25,944 bases of DNA from Verrucomicrobiota bacterium. Its GTDB lineage: Bacteria > Verrucomicrobiota > Verrucomicrobiia > Opitutales > Opitutaceae. Both the position numbers and the translations under genes were made by a program. Positions 15,312 to 22,529 of this stretch are shown here, one piece after another. The stretch is from NCBI GenBank assembly GCA_030832235.1, contig JAURJO010000265.1, forward strand, positions 1 through 25,944. The letters run 5' to 3'. Each line of letters opens with the position of its first letter. Position 1 is the stretch's first letter. Below the pieces are notes generated by a model. The model did not search any database, was not told the DNA's origin, and saw only the letters and a list, made by a program, of their open reading frames with translations.

Positions 15312-16211
15312 ATGCAGATCGAGAACTTCAAAATCTTCGCGGACTTGGTTGAGACGAAGAGTTTTTCAAAATCCGCCAAGCTCAACGGCATCACCCAGTC
15401 CGCGGTGAGCCAGCAGGCGAGGGCGATGGAGCGGCACTTCAAGACCCTGCTGATCGACCGGAGCCAGAAGCAGTTCCAGCTCACGCGCGAGGGCCAGCGG
15501 GTTTACGAGTCGGCCAACGAGATCCTCCACACCTACGAGAAGCTGCTCTCGGAGCTGCAGGAGATGAAGAAGGTGATCAGTGGCACCATCCGCATCTCCA
15601 CCGTCTACTCGATCGGGCTCCACGAGCTGCCTCCCTTCATCAAGAAGTTCCTGCACGACTACCCTTCGGTGAACGTGCGCATCGAGTACCGGCGCTCGAA
15701 CCTCGTGTACGAGGACATCCTCCACAACTCGGTCGATTTCGGCCTGGTCGCCTTCCCGGTGAAGCAGCGCCAGATCGAGGTGCTGCCTTTCCGCAACGAC
15801 CACCTGGTGCTCATCACGCACCCGCAGCACCCGCTCGCGAAGCGCGCCGAGATCGATATCCGCGATCTCGCGGGTCAGAAGGTGATCGGTTTCGACCCCG
15901 ACATCCCGACGCGCAAGGCGGTCGACGCCATCTTCCGCGACCACAGCCTCGAGATCGAACCGGTGATGGAGTTCGACAACATCGAGACGGTGAAACGCGC
16001 CGTGGAGATCGACCACGGCGTCGCGATCGTCCCGCAGGCCACCGTGGCCCAGGAGCAGAAGCAGGGCACGCTCAGCGTGATTCGTTTCCGCGGGAAGGAT
16101 TTCACCCGCCCGCTCGCCATCCTCCACCGCAAAGGCCGCGTGCTCACGCCGGCCATGAAGAAGTTCATCACGACCCTCGGGGTGGAGATTCCCGAGACGT
16201 CCCAACCCTGA
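15312..16211 (+). CDS. LysR family transcriptional regulator
   Basis: 299 residues, typical size. An N-terminal winged helix-turn-helix (about 1-60; MQIENFKIFADLVETKSFSK, with AVSQQARAMERHF as recognition helix) is followed by a linker helix (YESANEILHTYEKLLSELQEM) and a periplasmic-binding-protein-like effector domain (ISGTIRISTVYSI onward). Cytoplasmic activator or repressor responding to a small molecule. Spacing of residues in SGTIRISTVYSIGLHELPP resembles CysB/Cbl-like members, but the effector is not predictable. Divergent from yggS. The TlpA gene begins 18 nt downstream on the same strand, so they are likely cotranscribed. No Shine-Dalgarno sequence before the ATG. Confidence 0.92.
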   Translation: MQIENFKIFADLVETKSFSKSAKLNGITQSAVSQQARAMERHFKTLLIDRSQKQFQLTREGQRVYESANEILHTYEKLLSELQEMKKVISGTIRISTVYSIGLHELPPFIKKFLHDYPSVNVRIEYRRSNLVYEDILHNSVDFGLVAFPVKQRQIEVLPFRNDHLVLITHPQHPLAKRAEIDIRDLAGQKVIGFDPDIPTRKAVDAIFRDHSLEIEPVMEFDNIETVKRAVEIDHGVAIVPQATVAQEQKQGTLSVIRFRGKDFTRPLAILHRKGRVLTPAMKKFITTLGVEIPETSQP

Positions 16212-16228
16212 GCCCTGGATTTTCCGCC

Positions 16229-16783
16229 ATGACCACCCGCTCGCTCGCCCGCACCGCCGTTCTCGCCGCCGCCGCCTGCCTCGCTTTCGCCTGCTCCCGC
16301 TCCGGCGGTGACGCCGTGGCCGCCGAGAAACCTTCCGCCTCCGCCGCGGCCCTGCCGCGGATCGCCCCCGCTCCGGCGTGGACGCTTAAGGACCTCGATG
16401 GGAAGCCGATCTCTTTCTCGCAATTCAAGGGCAAGGTGGTCGTGGTCGATTTCTGGGCGACGTGGTGCCCGCCCTGCCGCGCCGAGATCCCCGGCTACAT
16501 CGAGATGGTCCGCAAACACGGCAAGGACGGTCTCGTGATCGTTGGCATTTCCCTCGACCAAGGCGGTCCCGGCGTGGTGAAGCCCTTTGCCGCGAAGACC
16601 GGTATCAATTACCAATTGGTGATGGGCGACGAGGCCGTCGTCGCCGCGTTCGGCGGGGTCGAGGGCATTCCCACGACCTTTCTTATCGACCGCGCCGGTA
16701 TGATCCGCGACCGCAAGGTCGGCGCGGAGGAGGCCGAGACCTACGAGAAAAAGATCCTCGCGGTGCTCCGCGAGAAATCCTGA
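16229..16783 (+). CDS. TlpA-like thioredoxin-fold protein, probable lipoprotein
   Basis: 184 residues. An Arg-containing hydrophobic N-terminus (MTTRSLARTAVLAAAACLAF) is followed by LAFAC at 18-22, a slightly non-standard lipobox that would make Cys22 the lipidated residue; a cleaved secretory signal is the alternative. The thioredoxin-like domain (about 50-184) has FWATWCPPC with the redox pair Cys80-x-x-Cys83 and the cis-proline loop GIPTTFLID. This is the TlpA/ResA class, which reduces disulfides outside the cytoplasmic membrane, for example in cytochrome c maturation. No partner ccm gene is nearby. It lies 18 nt behind the LysR gene and converges with the NagB-like gene. Confidence 0.9.
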   Translation: MTTRSLARTAVLAAAACLAFACSRSGGDAVAAEKPSASAAALPRIAPAPAWTLKDLDGKPISFSQFKGKVVVVDFWATWCPPCRAEIPGYIEMVRKHGKDGLVIVGISLDQGGPGVVKPFAAKTGINYQLVMGDEAVVAAFGGVEGIPTTFLIDRAGMIRDRKVGAEEAETYEKKILAVLREKS

Positions 16784-16839
16784 GCCGCAGGGCTCGGCCC
16801 AAACCGCTCGCGGGTTGCTCCTGACTCAGGGAGCCGCGT

Positions 16840-17634
16840 TCAGGTGCGCAGCAGTTGGGCGGAGGCGCGATCGACGAAGAGCGTCGCCTCCGGGTGCAGC
16901 CGGAGGATCGACGCCGGACATGCGGTCGTGATCGGCCCCTCGATGGTCGCCTGCACGGCGGCCGCCTTGCGGGGTCCCGGCACATGGATGCTGAGGCGCC
17001 GCGCGCGACGGAAGATCGAGACCGTGAGGCTGAAGGCGTGCCGCGGCACCGCGTCCAAGTTCGGGAAGCAGCCGTCGTTCACCTGCTGCTGCCGGCACGC
17101 GTGGTCCAGCTCGACGATCTTGATGAGGTGCGGATCCTCGAAGTCGGCCACCGGTGGATCATTGAACGCGATGTGGCCGTTCTCGCCGATGCCGAGGCAG
17201 ATCAGATCGATCGGCTTCTCCGCGAGCAGCGCGGTGTAGCGGGCGCACACGCCCGCGGCGTCCGCTTCCTCGGCCGGGATCGGGTGGAAGGCGCCGACCT
17301 TCACGTGGCTCAGCAGGTGTTCGCGCAGGTAGGTGCGGAAACTCTGCGGGTGCGTGCCGGCCAGCCCCACGTAGTCGTCCATGTGGAACGCCGTCACGCG
17401 CGACCAATCGACCGCGGTGTGGCCGGAGCGCGACGCGGCGATCAACGACGTGAGGAATTCATCCTGCGATGGCGCACAGGCGAAGATGACACGGGCATGG
17501 CCCTGCGCGGCGATGACGTCGTGCAGGTGCGCGGCGGCGGCGCGGCCGGCGGCCTCGCCCATGGCGGGGCGGTCGGCATGGATCTCGACCGCGAGGCGGC
17601 CGGCGGTGAGGTAACGGGCGGGCTGGGCGGGCAT
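16840..17634 (-). CDS. nagB: glucosamine-6-phosphate deaminase-like protein
   Basis: 264 residues from the ATG at 17634; a TTG start at 17673 is possible but the shorter product matches NagB length (about 260-266). NagB converts glucosamine 6-phosphate to fructose 6-phosphate and ammonia, the exit step of amino-sugar breakdown. Visible features: FHMDDYVGL (83-91) with the proposed catalytic Asp86, the HPQSFR segment, and the active-site loop GIGENGHIAFNDPP (148-161) with His154. Compared with E. coli NagB (NDGHIAFNE), the Asp before Gly is Asn152 and the Glu after Asn is Asp159. This GIGENGHIAFND form is common in NagB paralogues, so the substrate could be a related amino-sugar phosphate. Its start is divergent from the secreted hydrolase gene with 85 bp between. 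Confidence 0.87.
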   Translation of the reverse strand: MPAQPARYLTAGRLAVEIHADRPAMGEAAGRAAAAHLHDVIAAQGHARVIFACAPSQDEFLTSLIAASRSGHTAVDWSRVTAFHMDDYVGLAGTHPQSFRTYLREHLLSHVKVGAFHPIPAEEADAAGVCARYTALLAEKPIDLICLGIGENGHIAFNDPPVADFEDPHLIKIVELDHACRQQQVNDGCFPNLDAVPRHAFSLTVSIFRRARRLSIHVPGPRKAAAVQATIEGPITTACPASILRLHPEATLFVDRASAQLLRT

Positions 17635-17650
17635 GGCGGCGAAGCGGTTA

Positions 17651-17668
17651 CGGCCCGGCTGCGGGCCG
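17651..17668. other. GC hairpin in the nagB-hydrolase divergent spacer
   Basis: CGGCCCG-GCTG-CGGGCCG is a perfect 7-bp inverted repeat in the 85-bp spacer between two divergent starts. It could be an operator or a 5' leader hairpin of the NagB-like gene. No T run follows on either strand, so it is not an intrinsic terminator. Confidence 0.3.
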
Positions 17669-17719
17669 CTCAAGGTAAAACCAGATCGACGCGATCGGCG
17701 GTGCGTTTATCAGCGGTGC

Positions 17720-18829
17720 ATGTTGTCCCGTTTACCCCTCCGCTTAGTCCCGGTCGCTCTCATTTCCCTTTTTGCCGCGACCGCCTCCACCGCGGCGCCG
17801 CGCCTTGATCGCGAGAACCTGCTCCAGTATCGCGCGGTCGACGGTTCAGTGCAGCCGGTGCGCTCTCCGGCCGATTGGGCTCGGCGCCGCGCGGAAATCC
17901 GCGCCGGTGCCGAGAGCGTGATGGGCCCGCTGCCCGGCGCGGCGAAGCGGGTGCCGCTCGACGTGAAGGTGGAGCGGGAGACCGACTGCGGTTCCTTTAT
18001 ACGGCGGGAAATCACCTATCTTGCCGAGCCCGGCGCTCGCGTGCCGGCCTACCTGCTCATCCCGAAGGACGTGCTCGCGGGGCGAGCGTTGCGTCCGGGC
18101 GTGCTGGCGCTGATGCCGACCAACAATATCGAGGGTAACCGGCCGGTCGTGGGGGTGGTGACCGATGCCACCAAGCCCAACCGCAACTACGGAGAGGAGC
18201 TGGCCCGCCGCGGCTTTGTCGTGCTGGCTCCGCCTTACCCGCATCTCGCGGAGTACAAACCCGACCTCGCGGGCCTCGGTTACGTGAGCGGCACGATGAA
18301 GGCGGTTTGGGACAATATCCGCGGGCTCGACGTGCTCGCCGCGACACCCGGGGTCTCACCGCGCGGCTTCGGCGCGATCGGCCACTCGCTCGGCGGCCAC
18401 AACTCGATCTTCACGGCGCTGTTTGACGAACGCGTGAAGGCGGTCGTGTCCAGCTGCGGCTTCGACTCGTTCCTCGACTACTACCAGGAGAAGCAGGCGG
18501 CGGTGTGGAAGCCGGGTCAGGCGTGGGGTCAGGAGCGCTACATGCCTCGCATCAGCGCCTACGCCGGACGGCTGGAGCAGATCCCGTTCGACTTCCACGA
18601 GCTGGCCGGCGCGCTCGCGCCGCGCGCTTTCCTCGCGGTCTCGCCGAAGGGCGACGCCAACTTCAAATGGCAGAGCGCCGGCCGGGTGGTGGCCGCCGCG
18701 CGGCCGGTCTACGCTTTCCTCGGCTCCCCCGACGCGATCGCGATCGAGCATCCTGACTGCGAGCACGACTTCCCGCCCGCGATGCGCGAACGCGCCTACG
18801 CGTGGCTGGAGCGCCACCTCGCGCCCTGA
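17720..18829 (+). CDS. secreted alpha/beta hydrolase (dienelactone hydrolase/acetyl-xylan-esterase-like)
   Basis: 369 residues from the ATG at 17720, which directly precedes a signal peptide (MLSRLPLRLVPVALISLFAA, Ala-Ala-Pro region); the open extension upstream lacks such features. The hydrolase core shows the nucleophile elbow GHSLGG (221-226) with Ser223 and a C-terminal CEHDFPP with candidate His349; Asp312 or a nearby acid would complete the triad. The N-terminal region (about 30-110) is a beta-rich cap typical of secreted esterases of this type. Likely cuts ester side groups or other small esters outside the cytoplasm. The sulfatase gene follows on the same strand after 118 nt, which suits joint action on decorated polysaccharides. 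Exact substrate unknown. Confidence 0.85.
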   Translation: MLSRLPLRLVPVALISLFAATASTAAPRLDRENLLQYRAVDGSVQPVRSPADWARRRAEIRAGAESVMGPLPGAAKRVPLDVKVERETDCGSFIRREITYLAEPGARVPAYLLIPKDVLAGRALRPGVLALMPTNNIEGNRPVVGVVTDATKPNRNYGEELARRGFVVLAPPYPHLAEYKPDLAGLGYVSGTMKAVWDNIRGLDVLAATPGVSPRGFGAIGHSLGGHNSIFTALFDERVKAVVSSCGFDSFLDYYQEKQAAVWKPGQAWGQERYMPRISAYAGRLEQIPFDFHELAGALAPRAFLAVSPKGDANFKWQSAGRVVAAARPVYAFLGSPDAIAIEHPDCEHDFPPAMRERAYAWLERHLAP

Positions 18830-18947
18830 GCAGGGCGGTCGGGCGCCAACGCCCAGAAGGAAGCTCCGGTGTGGGCGGTGCCGTGCGCCGCCGAGTTTTG
18901 GCCTGACCGCGCGGGGTGAGGGCGCTTCGCTGCGTGAACCCCGCCCC

Positions 18948-20363
18948 ATGAAGCTCCGTTGTCTCCCCTTCCTCGCTTCGGTTCTCCTTCCCTTCGCCTC
19001 CCTTGGCGCGGCGCGGCCGCCGAATCTCGTCTTCATCCTCACCGACAACCAGGGCGCGTGGACACTCGGGTGCTACGGCAACCCCGATATCCGCACGCCG
19101 CACATCGACGGGCTCGCGGCGCAGGGCGTGCGCTTCACGCGGGCGCTGAGCAGCAACCCGGTTTGCTCTCCGACGCGCGCGACGTTTCTGACCGGCCTGC
19201 TGCCCTCGCAGCACGGGGTGCACTCGTTTCTCGACCCGAAGTTCATGATGGGCCCCGAGGCGTACAATACGCTGCGCGAGTTCACCTCCCTCGGGGAGAT
19301 CCTGCGTGACGCGGGTTACGTCTGCGGCCTGAGCGGCAAGTGGCACCTCGGGGCGAATCTCACGCCCTCGGAGGGCTTCTCGTACTGGGTGACGAAGCCC
19401 GACGGCCACACGAAGGAGTTTTACAACCAGGAGGTGATCGAGGACGGCCAGGTGCGGATGGAGGCGGGTTACACGACGGACCTCTGGACGCGGAAAGGCA
19501 TCGAGTTCATCGAGCGGAACAAGGACCGGCCCTTCTTCCTCTTCCTCGCGTACAACGGCCCTTACGTGCTCGGGCAACTGATGCAGAACCCGCCCCGCAA
19601 CCGGCACGCGGACTACTACCGCGGCGTGCAGTTCAAGTCGTTTCCCGTGGAGCCGATGCACCCGTGGCAATCGGCCAACAAGGGTTTCCACAACACCCGC
19701 AACGCGATGGAACGCACGGCGGCGGAGGTGAGCGGGGTCGACGACGGCGTGGGCGACGTCCTCGCCACGCTGCGGCGTCTCGGGCTCGAGAACGACACCC
19801 TCGTCGCCTACGCCTCCGACCAGGGCTGGATGGGCGGCCAGAACGGCATGTGGGGCATGGGCGACCATTTCCGCCCGATCGGCGCCCACGAGTTGATGAT
19901 GCAGATCCCGCTGATTTTCCGGCAACCCGGCCGCATCCCCGCCGGCTGCACCTCGGATCTGCTGGTGAGCAATTACGATTTCCTGCCCTCGGTGCTCGGG
20001 TACCTCGGGCTCGGTGATCGTATGCCCCGCGCGCCGCGTTCTCCCGGTCGCGACTTCTCCGCGGTGCTCGATGGCGGCATGCCAGCCGCGTGGGACAACA
20101 CGGTCTATTACGAGATGGAGACCGTGCGCGCCATCCGCACCGACGGTTGGAAGTACGTCGCGCGCTTCCCGAGCGGACCTTTCGAGCTCTACGACATGCG
20201 CAAGGATCCGCGCGAGCGCTTCAACCTCTACGGGCAGCCCGGCTTGGAGGAAACCCGCGCGGGTCTGGCACGGCGGCTCGATGCCTTCTTCGCCGAGCAC
20301 GCCGACCCGCAGTACGACATCTGGAAGGGTGGCCGCTCCAAAGCGAAGCGGCACACGGAGTGA
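18948..20363 (+). CDS. secreted sulfatase (formylglycine-dependent)
   Basis: 471 residues with a signal peptide (MKLRCLPFLASVLLPFASLG, cleavage near AARP). Family: type I sulfatases, which remove sulfate esters from carbohydrates using a formylglycine made from Cys. The maturation motif C-S-P-T-R is at 73-77 (NPVCSPTRATFLTG), so the Cys-type motif that needs a formylglycine-generating enzyme or an anaerobic maturase is intact. The metal site reads TDNQG (Asp33, Asn34) where DDQ/DDL is more usual, and SDQGWMGGQNG (about 291-301) where SDNG is usual. SGKWHLG supplies the active-site Lys. The C-terminal YDMRKDPRERFNL strip is typical. The gene is convergent with the M13 peptidase gene (22-nt gap). 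No maturase gene is in the window. Substrate not predictable. Confidence 0.92.
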   Translation: MKLRCLPFLASVLLPFASLGAARPPNLVFILTDNQGAWTLGCYGNPDIRTPHIDGLAAQGVRFTRALSSNPVCSPTRATFLTGLLPSQHGVHSFLDPKFMMGPEAYNTLREFTSLGEILRDAGYVCGLSGKWHLGANLTPSEGFSYWVTKPDGHTKEFYNQEVIEDGQVRMEAGYTTDLWTRKGIEFIERNKDRPFFLFLAYNGPYVLGQLMQNPPRNRHADYYRGVQFKSFPVEPMHPWQSANKGFHNTRNAMERTAAEVSGVDDGVGDVLATLRRLGLENDTLVAYASDQGWMGGQNGMWGMGDHFRPIGAHELMMQIPLIFRQPGRIPAGCTSDLLVSNYDFLPSVLGYLGLGDRMPRAPRSPGRDFSAVLDGGMPAAWDNTVYYEMETVRAIRTDGWKYVARFPSGPFELYDMRKDPRERFNLYGQPGLEETRAGLARRLDAFFAEHADPQYDIWKGGRSKAKRHTE

Positions 20364-20385
20364 AGGCGGCGCGCGGCCGCCTGTT

Positions 20386-22413
20386 TCACCAGATCTTCGC
20401 TCGGTCGGCCGGCGCCTTCCAGAGCTTGTCCCCCTCCTTGATCCCGAAGGCGTCGTAGAAGGGCTGGAAGTTCACGAGCGGACCGATGGCGCGGAAGTTG
20501 CCGGGGGCGTGGGGACCGCGCGCGACCTGCAGCCGCATCGCGTCCTCGCGGTAGGCCGTGCGCCACTGCTGCGCCCAAGAAATGAGAAAACGCTGCTCCG
20601 CCGTGAAGCCGTCGATTTTCGCCGGCGCCGGCTTACCCTTCAGCGAGCGCTGGAGCGCCTCGAACGCGATCGAGACGCCACCGAGGTCGGCGATATTCTC
20701 GCCGAGCGCCAGCTGACCGTTGATCGCGAGTCCGGGCAGCGCCTGGTAGCCGTTGAACTGCTCCACCACGCGCTGGGCGCGCTCGCGGAACTTCGCGGCG
20801 TCCTCGGGCGTCCACCAGTCCACCAGGTTGCCGTCGGCGTCGGAACGACGGCCCTGGTCGTCGTAACCGTGAGTGATCTCATGCCCGATCACGCAGCCGA
20901 TGGCGCCGTAGTTCACGGCGTCGTCCATCGCGGCGTCGAAGAAGGGCGGCTGCAGGATGCCCGCGGGAAACACGATCTGGTTGGTTACCGGCGAGAAGTA
21001 CGCGTTCACCGTCGAGGGCGTCATGCCCCACTCGCGCTTATCGACCTTGCCGCCGGTGCGGTCGATCTGCCGCCGTGACTGGGCTCGCGCGGCGCGGGCC
21101 ACGTTGCCGAAGTGGTCGTCGCGGCGGATCTCCACCGCCGAGAAGTCGCGCCATTTGTCGGTGTAGCCGATCATCGCCTCGAAACGGTCGAACTTCGCCA
21201 CGGCCTTGCGGCGGGTCTCCTCGGACATCCATTCGAGCGTCGTCAGCCGGTCGCGCATGACCGCCTTGATGTTGCCGATCATCTCCAGCATGCGGGCTTT
21301 GGACTCCGGCGGGAAATGTTTCGCGACGTAGAGCTGGCCGAGCGCGTCGCCAATGCTGCCGTCGACCAGCCGGGCGGCGCGCTGCCAGCGCGGTTCCTGT
21401 TTCGGGGTGCCGTTGAGCACGGTGCCGTAGAAGCGGAAGCGCTCCTCGTCTAGGGCTTCGGTCAAATAGGGCGCGGCCGAGCGGATGAGATGCCAGCGCA
21501 CGTAGGTCTTCCAGTCGTCGAGCGGACGTTCCCGCATGAGCTTGGACAAGCCCTCGAGGAACTTGGGCTGGCCCACGATCACGTCCGTGACGCCGGCCGG
21601 CACGCCGAGGACCTCGATGAAGCGCCGCAGCGGGAGTCCCGGGTAGGCGGCGATCGCCTCGGCGATCGTCATCTTGTTGTAGTTGGCGAGCCGGTCACGG
21701 AGTTCGACGGGCAGCTTGGAGTTCTCCGCCATCGCCTTCTCGAGGCCGAAGACGACCTCGGCCTTCTGGTAGGCGGAGGCCTTGGGTTCGCCGGCGAGCT
21801 CGAGCATGCGGGCGACGTGGCCGGTGAACTCCCAGCGTTCGCGCGCGAACTTTTCCGAGAAATAATATTCCTTCGACGGCAGGCTCGTCCCTCCCTGGCC
21901 GAGATAGAAGGCGTAGGTGTCGCTCTTCTTCTGGTCGGCATAGAACGCCATGCCGAAGAGCGGATTGCCGATCTCCACGTGCATGTCGGCGCAGACGGCC
22001 GCCAGTTCCTCCGGTGACTTCACCGCGGCGATCCTCGCGAGCATCGGCTCGATCGGCTTCAGGCCGCGGGCATTGATCGCCGCCACATCCAGCGCCGCGG
22101 CGAACATGTCGCCCACCTTCTGGGTGTTGGATCCCGGTGCGCCGGGGTTGGCGGCCGCCGCTTCGACCAAGGCCTTCACGTGGCCCCAGTTGCGCTCCGC
22201 GAGCTCGTCGAATCCGCCCCAGCGCGACTTGTCGGACGGGATCGTGGTGCGTCCATACCAGCCGCCCGCCGCGAACTTCGCGAAGTCGGCTCCGGGGGCG
22301 ACCGTGAGGTCCATGTGCTTGACGCTGAAGCCGGGGCCGGGGTCGGTGGCTTCGGCCGCGAAAACGGGAGCCAGGAGCAAAGCGAGGAGGGAGAGCGAGG
22401 GAGTTTTTCGCAT
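20386..22413 (-). CDS. secreted M13 family metallopeptidase (neprilysin-like, PepO-type)
   Basis: 675 residues with an N-terminal signal peptide (MRKTPSLSLLALLLAPVFAA). The M13 family consists of zinc endopeptidases that cleave small peptides. All active-site parts are present: NAY at 470-472, the zinc motif HEITH (511-515), GENIADLGG (571-579) with the third ligand Glu572, and the C-terminal W at 675 in a x-x-W end (AKIW) where many relatives end CxxW. The signal peptide suggests a periplasmic, outer-membrane-associated or secreted enzyme. Convergent with the sulfatase gene, and divergent from the S46 peptidase gene with a 116-bp shared spacer. No Shine-Dalgarno sequence. Confidence 0.95.
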   Translation of the reverse strand: MRKTPSLSLLALLLAPVFAAEATDPGPGFSVKHMDLTVAPGADFAKFAAGGWYGRTTIPSDKSRWGGFDELAERNWGHVKALVEAAAANPGAPGSNTQKVGDMFAAALDVAAINARGLKPIEPMLARIAAVKSPEELAAVCADMHVEIGNPLFGMAFYADQKKSDTYAFYLGQGGTSLPSKEYYFSEKFARERWEFTGHVARMLELAGEPKASAYQKAEVVFGLEKAMAENSKLPVELRDRLANYNKMTIAEAIAAYPGLPLRRFIEVLGVPAGVTDVIVGQPKFLEGLSKLMRERPLDDWKTYVRWHLIRSAAPYLTEALDEERFRFYGTVLNGTPKQEPRWQRAARLVDGSIGDALGQLYVAKHFPPESKARMLEMIGNIKAVMRDRLTTLEWMSEETRRKAVAKFDRFEAMIGYTDKWRDFSAVEIRRDDHFGNVARAARAQSRRQIDRTGGKVDKREWGMTPSTVNAYFSPVTNQIVFPAGILQPPFFDAAMDDAVNYGAIGCVIGHEITHGYDDQGRRSDADGNLVDWWTPEDAAKFRERAQRVVEQFNGYQALPGLAINGQLALGENIADLGGVSIAFEALQRSLKGKPAPAKIDGFTAEQRFLISWAQQWRTAYREDAMRLQVARGPHAPGNFRAIGPLVNFQPFYDAFGIKEGDKLWKAPADRAKIW

Positions 22414-22490
22414 GTTGGGTAAGGTTGTGAATTCGAAAGCCGGTTGAAGGCAAACGCCATGGAGGGCTTTTCACCCAGCGCGGACTTTAC

Positions 22491-22513
22491 CCGTGGCGCG
22501 GTCCCCGCCACGG
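22491..22513. other. GC hairpin in the M13/S46 divergent spacer
   Basis: CCGTGGCG (22491-22498) and CGCCACGG (22506-22513) are exact 8-bp inverted repeats around a 7-nt loop, 16 nt before the S46 ATG. It could be a 5' leader hairpin or an operator. No T run follows. The rest of the spacer shows no clear promoter. Confidence 0.4.
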
Positions 22514-22529
22514 TTCCGCCTCAAAGACC

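Noticed and set aside
16814..16831. Imperfect hairpin GCTCC...GGAGC between the TlpA and NagB-like genes as a bidirectional terminator
   Set aside because: It has a bulge and no T run; support is too weak for a feature.
18663..20354. Long open minus-strand frame (563 codons) opposite the sulfatase
   Set aside because: It is fully antisense to a sulfatase with all family motifs; the frame is rich in Arg, Ala, His and Val as in shadow translations of GC-rich genes and shows no domain.
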